DNA from: a virus | IMG/VR virus record: IMGVR_UViG_3300048065_000515 | Location: 1-27,490 of that record | DNA length: 27,490 nt | Strand: one strand, 5' to 3' | Part shown: positions 16,453 through 23,027 of the stretch, piece by piece | Numbering within the stretch: position 1 is the stretch's first letter | Layout: each line of letters begins with the position of its first letter | Program-made: the position numbers and the translations under genes | Notes under the pieces: model-generated | Databases searched by the model: none | Told to the model about the DNA's origin: nothing | Seen by the model: the letters and a program-made list of their open reading frames with translations, nothing else

Positions 16453-17047
16453 CCAAGATATAGACAGTGGGAACAGTTCTACTCAATCTGGTGATTTAAA
16501 CACTAATCAACAGGGTGCTACGGTAGACAGTAATAATGAGACTGTAACAAACACCAATCAATACAACGGTGCCGGTAGTGCTAGTAAAATTCCAGTAGCT
16601 AGTGCAGTAGCACCAAGCTTGATGAGTGGAGGTAATGACAGTTGTTTAAAATCTAGCAGTGTTGGAGCATCAAGTTTATCTTTTGGTTTAAGCAGTGGTA
16701 GGTATGAAGTAGACGAGGATTGTAACAGACGTAAAGATACACAAATGCTGTTTACTTTAAATATGAAGATAGCGGCAATAACGAGAATGTGCCAGCACGA
16801 TGCCAACTGGCTGAGTATGTTTGAAAGTGGTACGCCTTGCCCGCTCATAGTAGGAGGTAAAATAGTAGCAGGTAAGAATGCTTACCTAATGATGAAGCGT
16901 AAACCCACACTCTTTGTAAGGAATTATGAAGATAACAAGGAATATTTTGATGTCGCGTTAGGCATCAATGGAGATACAAATGGCGATGAAAAGGAAGATA
17001 CTGGCGGTAAGTCTATTAGCGAGCGTTTCCGCACAACTAAGTGGTGA
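16340..17047 (+). CDS. Sec-exported protein of unknown function, overlapping the membrane gene
   Basis: This 235-aa protein has a clear signal peptide: basic start, then an unusual run of leucines (residues 19-32), then SLSHS before QDID, a plausible signal peptidase I site. The mature part begins with Asn/Thr/Ser/Gln-rich repeats (GDLNTNQQGATVDSNN) and continues into a part with several cysteines (SCLK, DCNR, MCQ, PCPL) and KIPVASAVAPSLMSGG. The ATG at 16340 has AAGGA 8 bases upstream, inside the previous gene. The 113-bp overlap makes the leucine run and the upstream membrane segment share DNA. I recognise no function; an envelope or virion-surface role is inference. Confidence 0.6.
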   Translation: MMEKKSLTSCKSPSGGCTGLLLLLLSVLLLLLPSLSHSQDIDSGNSSTQSGDLNTNQQGATVDSNNETVTNTNQYNGAGSASKIPVASAVAPSLMSGGNDSCLKSSSVGASSLSFGLSSGRYEVDEDCNRRKDTQMLFTLNMKIAAITRMCQHDANWLSMFESGTPCPLIVGGKIVAGKNAYLMMKRKPTLFVRNYEDNKEYFDVALGINGDTNGDEKEDTGGKSISERFRTTKW

Positions 17048-18056
17048 CACAGGGGTTTATTATCCGCAATCAATTACGTTTGGCGCGTTAATCGACCCAA
17101 ACATAAATCCTCTTCGCCCTGCTGGTGAGTTTGTTGAGATACAAGAGCTCGTCAACACTGCTGCATACATTAACACTCAGGTTAGCGATGCTCAGGCCAG
17201 CGTTATAGAGATGTCTATGGGCGTTCCTCAATCTGCCGGGTCAGTTGAAGGGCTTGTAGTCCCGGTTGCTGGGCGTACAGATTCTCACAAGATAGACCTT
17301 TTAGAAGTCGCGTACTACAATCAATCCATCCTAGATACAGCAAACGCTAATTACTATTCAGCGGAACACTTACTGGTAGATTCTTATGAAGAAAATATGG
17401 ATCAAATGGAAGCGGCTATCGAAATGTTTTCAGGCGCGGCAACTGAAATTTCAAAGGCAGAGGCAATATATACAGAGGCTATTAATGCTCAAACTGATGA
17501 TGAGCGTATACAGTTACAGAATTATATACGGGCAAATGACGTTCAGCTCAACCAAGAAACAGTCCAAACATTTAACCAATCGTTGGATATTATTGAAAAT
17601 AAAGCACAAGCGGCTACTGCGAGCCTATGGGCATCTCAAGATTCAGCAACACTTGCAATGATCAACTATGACGGTATCGCTACACTATCCAACATAACTA
17701 ATTCTACGGTCGCGTATGATGCTTGGACTGACCAAATGACAATTACTTGGGACAATGCAACCGATACAGTGTTGCAAGGCGTATTCTTCAACAACGATGC
17801 CAATATAGGGTGGACACAAGCCACTACAGAGGTCTATGACGGCTTTTACGGTGATACCCCTCCTGTTAGCATCAATCAAATGTATTCAGCGTACAGCTAT
17901 GGTACAGGGGAAACTGTGGCCTCTATGGGGTCTGGTTATCAAGTAAACGCTAAGCTGTATGATCCTGTACAATTAGTTCAGGATGTATTAGATGTTCAGA
18001 ATGAAACGCCTACTACACAATTTAACAATCAAAACGGTAATTTAGGCGGTCTGTAA
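16980..18056 (+). CDS. Sec-exported helical protein of unknown function
   Basis: I chose the ATG at 16980 because GGAG lies six bases upstream. It gives MAMKRKILAVSLLASVSA followed by QLSG, a compact signal peptide with a VSA cleavage site. An ATG at 16968 would add four residues and lacks a site. The mature part is acidic, and residues about 40-230 are helical and coiled-coil-like (AYINTQVSDAQASVIEM, EENMDQMEAAIEMF, LNQETVQTFNQSLDIIENKAQ). The second half is rich in Trp/Tyr/Asp beta sequence. It overlaps the previous exported gene by 68 bp and the next by 1 bp. The function is unknown; it may be a periplasmic or surface protein, or a virion protein. Confidence 0.55.
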   Translation: MAMKRKILAVSLLASVSAQLSGDTGVYYPQSITFGALIDPNINPLRPAGEFVEIQELVNTAAYINTQVSDAQASVIEMSMGVPQSAGSVEGLVVPVAGRTDSHKIDLLEVAYYNQSILDTANANYYSAEHLLVDSYEENMDQMEAAIEMFSGAATEISKAEAIYTEAINAQTDDERIQLQNYIRANDVQLNQETVQTFNQSLDIIENKAQAATASLWASQDSATLAMINYDGIATLSNITNSTVAYDAWTDQMTITWDNATDTVLQGVFFNNDANIGWTQATTEVYDGFYGDTPPVSINQMYSAYSYGTGETVASMGSGYQVNAKLYDPVQLVQDVLDVQNETPTTQFNNQNGNLGGL

Positions 18057-18553
18057 TGGGTATTGAAGATATAGAGTTAGATGTAGGCGGGACTAAATTT
18101 AAGGGTATTTACATTGCTATCCTTATGTCCTTTGCTACCACAATAGGCGGTGGTATATGGGCGGCAAGTGAATTTGTGTCCAGAATTGACAATATAGAGG
18201 CTAATTTAGAAGCAACTATCGAATCTATACCTAATATTGAGCCAATAGAACTGGAATTAGCTAGTATTCGGACTAAAATAGAAGATAATGATTTAGGGCA
18301 TTTGCAGGGCAAGCTCGCTGAACTTGACACATTACTTCTTAGCATAAAAGAGCGACAAGCTGAAGTCCTGTCAAATGCCTCAGAATCTACAGCTAAAGTC
18401 AATGCAATGGAAAAGGATTGGATTGAGGTTAGGAACGAGTACAAGGCGATGGCTGATGCCATTAAACAATTTGAAGCTCAAGTAAATAAATTTAAGGCGG
18501 AGGTTGATGACCTCTGGAAAGGTTTAGATGCAGCGAGCTCACCATTGGGGTAG
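18056..18553 (+). CDS. Membrane-anchored coiled-coil protein
   Basis: This 165-aa protein has a short N-terminal region with GGTKFKG, one transmembrane segment at about residues 18-38 (IAILMSFATTIGGGIWAAS), and then about 110 residues of charged coiled coil. The layout resembles an inner-membrane spanin (Rz-like), but the Gly-rich start also matches structural-cluster proteins of unknown role in marine phages. No lipobox outer-membrane partner is embedded in or next to it. Its start overlaps the preceding stop (TAATG). Confidence 0.5.
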   Translation: MGIEDIELDVGGTKFKGIYIAILMSFATTIGGGIWAASEFVSRIDNIEANLEATIESIPNIEPIELELASIRTKIEDNDLGHLQGKLAELDTLLLSIKERQAEVLSNASESTAKVNAMEKDWIEVRNEYKAMADAIKQFEAQVNKFKAEVDDLWKGLDAASSPLG

Positions 18554-18556
18554 ATT

Positions 18557-18718
18557 ATGGAAAGTTTTATTGATGAAATAAAAGCTGTAGTAAAAAAGTA
18601 TAAAACTATAGCATCTGCTAGAATTACAGCATTCATTAGCTCTATTAAAGTTGCTTGGGCTAATCTAATTAAAAAGCCAGCACCACAAAGTAAAGAAAAG
18701 GTAAAGAAAAATGGCTAA
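18557..18718 (+). CDS. Small basic amphipathic peptide
   Basis: This 53-aa reading frame fills the gap between the membrane coiled-coil gene and the next gene. It is Lys/Ala/Ile-rich with an amphipathic helix (ITAFISSIKVAWANLIKK) and a basic tail. Its last 8 bases overlap the next ATG. No strong ribosome site is visible beyond GGGGT. It is likely real because it closes an otherwise empty 157-bp gap in a tightly packed operon. It could be a membrane-active helper peptide. Confidence 0.5.
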   Translation: MESFIDEIKAVVKKYKTIASARITAFISSIKVAWANLIKKPAPQSKEKVKKNG

Positions 18719-18992
18719 AGACCCACGGCTAGATAAGGTTGGTGTTAAGGGATATAACAAGCCTAAAAAAACCCCTAACCATCCAACCAAATCACACGTT
18801 GTTGTCGCTAAAGAAGGCGATAAGATCAAAACAATCCGTTTCGGCCAACAGGGCGCAGATACTAAGCCGCCTAGAAAGGGTGAAAGTGCTGCCGATAAAG
18901 CTAAACGTAAATCTTTTAAGGCAAGACACGCAAAAAATATAGCTAAAGGCAAGATGTCTGCGGCGTATTGGGCTGACCGTGAAAAATGGTAA
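18711..18992 (+). CDS. Small basic protein (KSHVVVAKEG type)
   Basis: This 93-aa protein is about one quarter Lys/Arg. HPTKSHVVVAKEGDKIKTIRFGQQGA at residues 24-49 and SFKARHAKNIAKGKMSAAYWAD at residues 68-89 belong to a recurrent family of small basic proteins in cyanophage-like and other marine phages. As I recall, that family has no established function. The charge suggests DNA or RNA binding, or a role inside the capsid. AAAGG precedes the ATG. Confidence 0.6.
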   Translation: MAKDPRLDKVGVKGYNKPKKTPNHPTKSHVVVAKEGDKIKTIRFGQQGADTKPPRKGESAADKAKRKSFKARHAKNIAKGKMSAAYWADREKW

Positions 18993-18998
18993 ATAGCT

Positions 18999-20153
18999 AT
19001 GGATCAGAATTTTTTAAAGTTTTGTGAGACAGAAAGACAAAAAGAAATACTATTAGCAAGACTTGACAGCAAGACCAACAAAGAAGCAGCCGATAAACTA
19101 GGAATTGGTGTAAGAAATGTCCAATTTGCACTTGCTAGAGTAAGGAAAAATGCGGCTAAGCAGGGTTACTCACCTGATCACGATATGCATAATCCTGTTC
19201 CTGATGGCTTTGTCGCTAAAGGTGTCTCTACTTTGTACGATGATGTGGGTAATGTTAAAGTACAATGGGTAAAAAGTAGTCTTAAGAAGCAAGATGAGCT
19301 AGACCAAATACAATCAGCGTTAGAAACATTCATATCCAGCCACGAAAAAAAATCTCCTAAAATACCTAAACCCAAGAAAAATCTTAAAAATCAAGAATTA
19401 GCTGTAGTCAATATTGGCGATGCTCACTTTGGTATGCTGGCTCACGATGACATATCGGGCGAAAACTATGACTGTAAAATAGCCGCCCAGAGACATAAAG
19501 ATGTATTTCTGAGATTGATGAATAATGTGCCTAGTTGCGACACAATCGTTATAAATCAACTGGGCGACTACTATCACGCAGACACTTACACAGGAACAAC
19601 CACTAAAGGCACTCCTTTGGACACTGACGGGCGTTTAGAGCACGTTTTCCTGATAGGGCTTGAAGTTATGTCCTTTATTGTAGAAGAGTCTCTGAAGCGA
19701 TTTAACAAGGTTGTGGTGCGTCACTGTCGTGGGAATCACGATGCGATAACCTCTATGGCCTTGAAAGCCCAGCAACAAGCCTACTGGCGTAACAATAAAA
19801 GGGTTACAATTGAAATGTCACCTGCGGTATGCTGGGTATATCAGCACGGTAAAACGTCTTTTATGGTTACTCACGGTGATACGATAAAACACGGTAAAAT
19901 GGCTGAATACTTTGCTGCGAGATACCCTGAAGTGTGGGGGGCAAGCACCCATCGATACTGCTGGCACGGCCATATCCATAGTAAGAAGATTAGTCAGGAG
20001 ACTTACGGTCAGACAGTAACAGAATCGTTCGCAGGTTTACCACCGGCAGATGCTTGGCACGATAGCTCTGGCTATGTATCTGGACAATCAATGTGCTTAC
20101 TTGTGCTTGATAAAGATAAAGGTGAGGTGAGGCGATCAACGGAGCGCGTATAA
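18999..20153 (+). CDS. HTH-metallophosphoesterase fusion (calcineurin-like nuclease/phosphatase)
   Basis: This 384-aa protein has an N-terminal helix-turn-helix at residues about 10-50 (TERQKEILLARL, KEAADKLGIGVRNVQFALARVRK), similar to sigma-region-4/LuxR or TerS-like HTHs. A Lys-rich linker follows. The complete calcineurin-like metal-binding set is GDAH (140-143), GD (189-190) with H193, GNHD (245-248), THGD (291-294) and GHIH (324-327). All five blocks are intact, so two-metal phosphoesterase activity is expected. The substrate could be DNA (Mre11/SbcD-like) or a nucleotide. It is placed on the late strand, away from the recombination genes. Its stop overlaps the next start. Confidence 0.82.
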   Translation: MDQNFLKFCETERQKEILLARLDSKTNKEAADKLGIGVRNVQFALARVRKNAAKQGYSPDHDMHNPVPDGFVAKGVSTLYDDVGNVKVQWVKSSLKKQDELDQIQSALETFISSHEKKSPKIPKPKKNLKNQELAVVNIGDAHFGMLAHDDISGENYDCKIAAQRHKDVFLRLMNNVPSCDTIVINQLGDYYHADTYTGTTTKGTPLDTDGRLEHVFLIGLEVMSFIVEESLKRFNKVVVRHCRGNHDAITSMALKAQQQAYWRNNKRVTIEMSPAVCWVYQHGKTSFMVTHGDTIKHGKMAEYFAARYPEVWGASTHRYCWHGHIHSKKISQETYGQTVTESFAGLPPADAWHDSSGYVSGQSMCLLVLDKDKGEVRRSTERV

Positions 20154-20353
20154 TGGCTGAAATTAAAGATATTACAGGACATAAGGACTTTACTTACCGG
20201 GATGATGCATCTGACGACCTTTACGAAGAGGTAATGTCTTTGGTGCAGAAGTACGCAGAGCAGGGTGCTATTACTGCTACTGATGCGGTAGGCGTGTTAC
20301 AATGGGCGACTACAACAATTATTGTTATGAACACTGATTTTGGAGGCGAATAA
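20153..20353 (+). CDS. Small acidic protein, unknown
   Basis: This 66-aa protein starts in a TAATG overlap with GGAG 8 bases upstream. It is acidic and helical (DDLYEEVMSLVQKYAEQGAIT, TDAVGVLQWATTTIIV). It has no recognisable domain. It is tightly coupled to the metallophosphoesterase upstream and a basic peptide downstream, and might be a partner of either. Confidence 0.5.
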   Translation: MAEIKDITGHKDFTYRDDASDDLYEEVMSLVQKYAEQGAITATDAVGVLQWATTTIIVMNTDFGGE

Positions 20354-20535
20354 TGGCTAAAGTTGCCAAAACCAAGGGCGGTGTGCCTAAAAAGTACGTT
20401 AAGGGGAGTAAAAACAAGAAAAAAACCGAAAAAGAGATTAAATCTACTGCGGCAAAATATAAGGCCGGGAAGTTGACTAAAGAAGAAATGAATCGTATAG
20501 CAAAACAGAGGGCTAAAAGTGCCAAAAGGAAGTGA
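20353..20535 (+). CDS. Small Lys-rich protein
   Basis: This 60-aa protein has about 20 Lys, almost no acidic clusters, and the start MAKVAKTKGGVPKKYVKGSK. GGAGG lies 7 bases upstream. Similar very short Lys-rich proteins occur in late operons of marine phages. Possible roles are DNA condensation in the capsid or RNA binding; neither is shown. Its last 17 bases overlap the next gene, which starts with GTG. Confidence 0.5.
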   Translation: MAKVAKTKGGVPKKYVKGSKNKKKTEKEIKSTAAKYKAGKLTKEEMNRIAKQRAKSAKRK

Positions 20536-20767
20536 TAAAACACTGCAGAAGTTTTCTGAGCAATACAATGTTCCGTTGTCTATACTGAAAAAGGTAATGA
20601 AGCGAGGGCAGGGGGCTTACTTTTCCAGTGGCTCTCGACCCGGTCAGACTCCTACATCTTGGGGTTTAGCTAGGGCAAGGTCTTTTGCGTCAGGTAAAGG
20701 TGGTGCAAGAAAAGCAGATAACGATTTATGGGAAAAAGTTTTAGAATCACGCAAACGAGGTAAATAA
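20519..20767 (+). CDS. DUF5824-like small protein (GTG start)
   Basis: This 82-aa protein contains GAYFSSGSRPGQTPTSWGLARARSFASGKGGARKADNDLW in its C-terminal half. The tripartite AYxSSGSRPxQ, WGxARxxSF and ARKADxDL pattern matches what I remember of DUF5824-type phage proteins of unknown function. GTG at 20519 is preceded by AGAGGG. The N-terminus starts within the previous gene. Confidence 0.6.
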   Translation: MPKGSDKTLQKFSEQYNVPLSILKKVMKRGQGAYFSSGSRPGQTPTSWGLARARSFASGKGGARKADNDLWEKVLESRKRGK

Positions 20768-20768
20768 T

Positions 20769-20858
20769 ATGCCACAAGGTAAAGGTACATACGGTTCAAA
20801 AATGGGCAGACCGCCTAAAAAAGCAAAGAAAAAAGCACCCAAGAAGGGTAAGAAATGA
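20769..20858 (+). CDS. Tiny basic protein (GTYGSK-GRPPKK type)
   Basis: This 29-aa protein begins MPQGKGTYGSKMGRPPKK and ends in a run of Lys, Ala and Pro. Proteins of almost this exact pattern recur in marine phage genomes. GRPPKK resembles an AT-hook core (GRP), so minor-groove DNA contact is possible. GAGG lies 8 bases upstream, and its stop overlaps the holin start (ATGA). This tight packing and the recognisable motif argue that it is translated despite its size. Confidence 0.6.
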   Translation: MPQGKGTYGSKMGRPPKKAKKKAPKKGKK

Positions 20859-21328
20859 ATTTTGATGCTATAAAGAGCGTTATTGGTGCTGTTGCACCCA
20901 CATTAGGCACGGCTTTAGGCGGCCCTTTAGGGGGAACTGCTGCAAAGGCGATTAGTGCTGTATTAGGGTGCGATAGTGACCCTAAATCGCTAGAAAAAGC
21001 TATTCAGCAAGCAACACCAGAGCAACTAACTGAGATAAAAAAAGCGGAGCTTGATTTTGAAACTCGTTTGGCAGAGCTTGATGTGGATATATTTGCACTT
21101 GAAACAGCAGATATACAGGATGCTAGAAAGTCTTTTGCAGGCGATTGGACTCCTAGGGTTTTTGGTCTTTTTAGTCTTGTGGGGTTTTTGGGGTACATTT
21201 TTCTCGTTACTTTACAACCACCTGATGCTAATTCTGACACTATCGTTAGTCTTGTACTGGGTTATCTTGGTGGATTAGTGAGCGGTATTAGCAGTTTCTA
21301 CTTCGGTGCTAGTCACAAGCCCGATTAA
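20855..21328 (+). CDS. Holin, GTA three-TM type
   Basis: This 157-aa protein has a Gly/Ala-rich hydrophobic N-terminus (residues 7-37), a charged middle with helical segments (PEQLTEIKKAELDFETRLAE), and FAGDWTPRVFGLFSLVGFLG. Two clear transmembrane segments lie at about 103-122 and 130-152, ending in FYFGASHKPD. WTPR..., then two TM helices and FYFGxS, is the pattern of the GTA-type three-TM holin family (PF11351-like). It is placed directly before the lysozyme. It forms the inner-membrane lesion that lets lysozyme reach the wall. Confidence 0.8.
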   Translation: MNFDAIKSVIGAVAPTLGTALGGPLGGTAAKAISAVLGCDSDPKSLEKAIQQATPEQLTEIKKAELDFETRLAELDVDIFALETADIQDARKSFAGDWTPRVFGLFSLVGFLGYIFLVTLQPPDANSDTIVSLVLGYLGGLVSGISSFYFGASHKPD

Positions 21329-21352
21329 ACGCAATTTTTGGGAGCTTTTTCC

Positions 21353-21769
21353 TTGATAGATTTAAAAAGACTCAAGGCGCAGCTTGTGCGCCACGAAGGA
21401 ATGGTATTGACCACCTACGAGTGTACAGCCGGGAAAACCACGCTGGGCGTTGGAAGAAATGTCCAAGAGGTCGGGATAACCGAGGCTGAAGCGATGCATC
21501 TTCTTTCCAATGATATAGCCAGAGTCGCTGGTGAGTGCTACGGGGCATTTTCTTGGTTTAAAGACCTCGATGAGCTCCGAAAAGAGGCAGTGATTAATAT
21601 GGTCTTTAATCTTGGCCTGACTCGATTCAAGCAGTTCAAGAAAACCATATCTTACATTGAAGCCGGAGAGTTTCAGCTCGCGGGTGCTGAAGCCCTGGAC
21701 TCTAAGTGGGCTAAGGACGTTGGTAATCGCGCTGTAGAGGTTGCTAATCAACTGGCTGGAAATCCATAA
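21353..21769 (+). CDS. Endolysin, T4-type lysozyme (GH24)
   Basis: This 138-aa muramidase is numbered from the TTG at 21353, which I prefer because GGGAG lies 8 bases upstream. An in-frame TTG at 21338 lacks a site. The catalytic triad spacing E15-x8-C24-x5-T30 (HEG, ECTAGKTTLGVGRN) aligns with T4 E11-D20-T26, with Cys at the Asp position as in many phage lysozymes. No signal or SAR segment is present, so export needs the holin. Its 3' end overlaps the convergent nuclease gene by 26 bp. No terminator is visible after it. Confidence 0.85.
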   Translation: MIDLKRLKAQLVRHEGMVLTTYECTAGKTTLGVGRNVQEVGITEAEAMHLLSNDIARVAGECYGAFSWFKDLDELRKEAVINMVFNLGLTRFKQFKKTISYIEAGEFQLAGAEALDSKWAKDVGNRAVEVANQLAGNP

Positions 21770-22181
21770 AGGTAAATTGTTCTATGCTGTAGTGAGCCAT
21801 AGGTTGGATGTCATCGGGTCTTCCTCGATCAGTCCGACCTTCTACAGTGACCTTTATTGGTTCTTGCTGCAAATCAACCCATCCAATACTGTCATCCCAC
21901 TCAACCAAAAAGATTGACTGATAGCCTAGTGCGTAGAGCTCATTAGCTTTAATGATCTTATTAAATGGGATTATCGATGTTGGGTATTTGTTAACTGGGT
22001 TGAATCGCTTCTTTACTTCCACAAATCCTACTATCTTGCCTTTACGCAGCATTGCAAAGTCCAAGACATAATGCATCGGTATCTTCTTTGCTTCACAGTT
22101 CCAAGCCCGGCAGATATAAGAAATTATTCTATCTTCATTAGGGTCTGGCTTATAGTGCCTAGCGTACTTTGTATCGCTCAT
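21744..22181 (-). CDS. PD-(D/E)XK nuclease-like protein
   Basis: This is a 145-aa protein with D41 in YVLDFAMLRKGKIVGFVEVKKR and E55-V-K57 fourteen residues later. That is the classical PD-(D/E)XK arrangement with a hairpin between, as in phage resolvase, VRR-NUC-like and restriction-type nucleases. An upstream helix (EDRIISYICRAW) precedes the core. GGGAG lies just upstream of the ATG. It overlaps the small upstream gene by 21 bp and the convergent lysozyme by 26 bp. As the last gene of the early strand it may trim recombination intermediates or degrade DNA. The substrate is unknown. Confidence 0.65.
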   Translation of the reverse strand: MSDTKYARHYKPDPNEDRIISYICRAWNCEAKKIPMHYVLDFAMLRKGKIVGFVEVKKRFNPVNKYPTSIIPFNKIIKANELYALGYQSIFLVEWDDSIGWVDLQQEPIKVTVEGRTDRGRPDDIQPMAHYSIEQFTFMDFQPVD

Positions 22182-22302
22182 AAAACTCCCTATCTGTTGT
22201 TATATCCATATAGTCCAGCTCTTCATCGGATAGATCAAGAAGGTCTAATATAGTCTCTATAAATCGCTCGGCTTCAGTTCGGCTTACTTTAGGTTCACGC
22301 AT
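22159..22302 (-). CDS. Small acidic helical peptide
   Basis: This 47-aa frame begins one base after the stop of the acetyltransferase-like gene and runs into the nuclease gene. It is Glu/Asp-rich (ERFIETILDLLDLSDEELDYMD) and probably helical. It has no strong ribosome site, so coupling to the upstream stop is likely. It fills an otherwise empty 120-bp gap. Function is unknown. Confidence 0.5.
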   Translation of the reverse strand: MREPKVSRTEAERFIETILDLLDLSDEELDYMDITTDREFYERYKVR

Positions 22303-22303
22303 A

Positions 22304-22870
22304 TTATAAAAACATATCTATTGGGTCATATTTATAAATGTTTATTTTTCTTTTACTGGTTTGCTTCCAAGTATTTTTATGTGAAATACCCATTCGTGAT
22401 GAAACTTTAACCCATCCCATAGCCCGCCAAAAAATATTACTTTCTAAGTCGTCAGCGCACCCGCAACTAAAACCTAAAGTATAGACGCTTTTTCCATACT
22501 CTATGACTGCATCTAATAATAATCGCCCTCTTAACAGTTTTCTTGCGTCTAACTGAAGACAAATTTGCGCTATTTTCCCCTGCCTACTTACTGAATTAAC
22601 TTTACCGAAACTTGCGAGGCAAAATCCAACTAAATCTCCATTTGATTCGATAATAAAAAGTTTATCATTGCAAACATCCGACCACCGCTTGCCTTTTTTG
22701 ACCCCAGTGATTGCTGACTCATAGGCCATTTTCGGTATAAAGCCTAATGCTTTGTTTTCTTTTTTAGATAAATCAACTATATACTTTAAATCTTCTAAGC
22801 AAGCAAATCTTACATCGCCCATATCAGATGTTTTTAAAAATAAACTGTCTTCAAGCACGATATTCAGCAT
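22304..22870 (-). CDS. GNAT-like acetyltransferase
   Basis: This is a 188-aa protein with VRFACLEDLKYIVDLSKK (residues 20-37), the usual GNAT start. IAQICLQLDARKLLRGRLLL (100-119) is comparable to motif A, with a basic/Gly loop that can bind acetyl-CoA pyrophosphate. FSCGCADDLESNIFWRAMGW and HKNTWKQTSKRKINIY complete a pattern I associate with a small phage-encoded GNAT family. The acetylated target is unknown; it could be a host protein or a small molecule. The start at 22870 overlaps the upstream small gene by 20 bp. A shorter start at residue 17 (MGDVRF) cannot be excluded, since neither start has a good ribosome site. Confidence 0.62.
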   Translation of the reverse strand: MLNIVLEDSLFLKTSDMGDVRFACLEDLKYIVDLSKKENKALGFIPKMAYESAITGVKKGKRWSDVCNDKLFIIESNGDLVGFCLASFGKVNSVSRQGKIAQICLQLDARKLLRGRLLLDAVIEYGKSVYTLGFSCGCADDLESNIFWRAMGWVKVSSRMGISHKNTWKQTSKRKINIYKYDPIDMFL

Positions 22871-23027
22871 AGTCAGTGTAAATGTACTTATCTATTTCAA
22901 TTAACGCTTTTTCTAAAAGCTTTTTCTTTTCTGTCTCACTGTCACAGGTATACGCCATATAAAGCAAAAACCTTACATCGCTTATGTCTTTATAACTTTC
23001 GCATCTAACTCTATTGGTTGGTTTCAT
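22851..23027 (-). CDS. Small helical protein, unknown
   Basis: This 58-aa frame has GAGAGG six bases before its ATG and overlaps both neighbours (17 bp upstream, 20 bp downstream). It starts MKPTNRVRCESYKDISDVRF and continues as a charged helix (SETEKKKLLEKALIEIDKYI). It fills a gap of 140 bases, and the ribosome site is good, so it is probably translated. No family is recognised. Confidence 0.6.
   Translation of the reverse strand: MKPTNRVRCESYKDISDVRFLLYMAYTCDSETEKKKLLEKALIEIDKYIYTDYAEYRA

Noticed and set aside
16340-16460. Lipoprotein signal in the 235-aa exported protein
   Set aside because: Cysteines occur at residues 10 and 17, before the leucine run rather than after it, so there is no lipobox. 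An outer-membrane spanin is therefore not supported.
16968-16979. Earlier ATG at 16968 for the second exported protein
   Set aside because: ATG at 16980 has GGAG at proper distance, and the signal peptide begins there.
18665-18952. Hydrophobic minus-strand frame opposite the small basic protein
   Set aside because: Lys codons on + become Phe/Leu codons on the opposite strand, which explains the apparent membrane protein.
21362-21751. Long minus-strand frame opposite the lysozyme
   Set aside because: The + strand frame has an intact lysozyme active site. The opposite frame has no motif and no start site.
21770-21830. Terminator after the lysozyme
   Set aside because: No GC-rich stem with a T run was found near the convergent junction.
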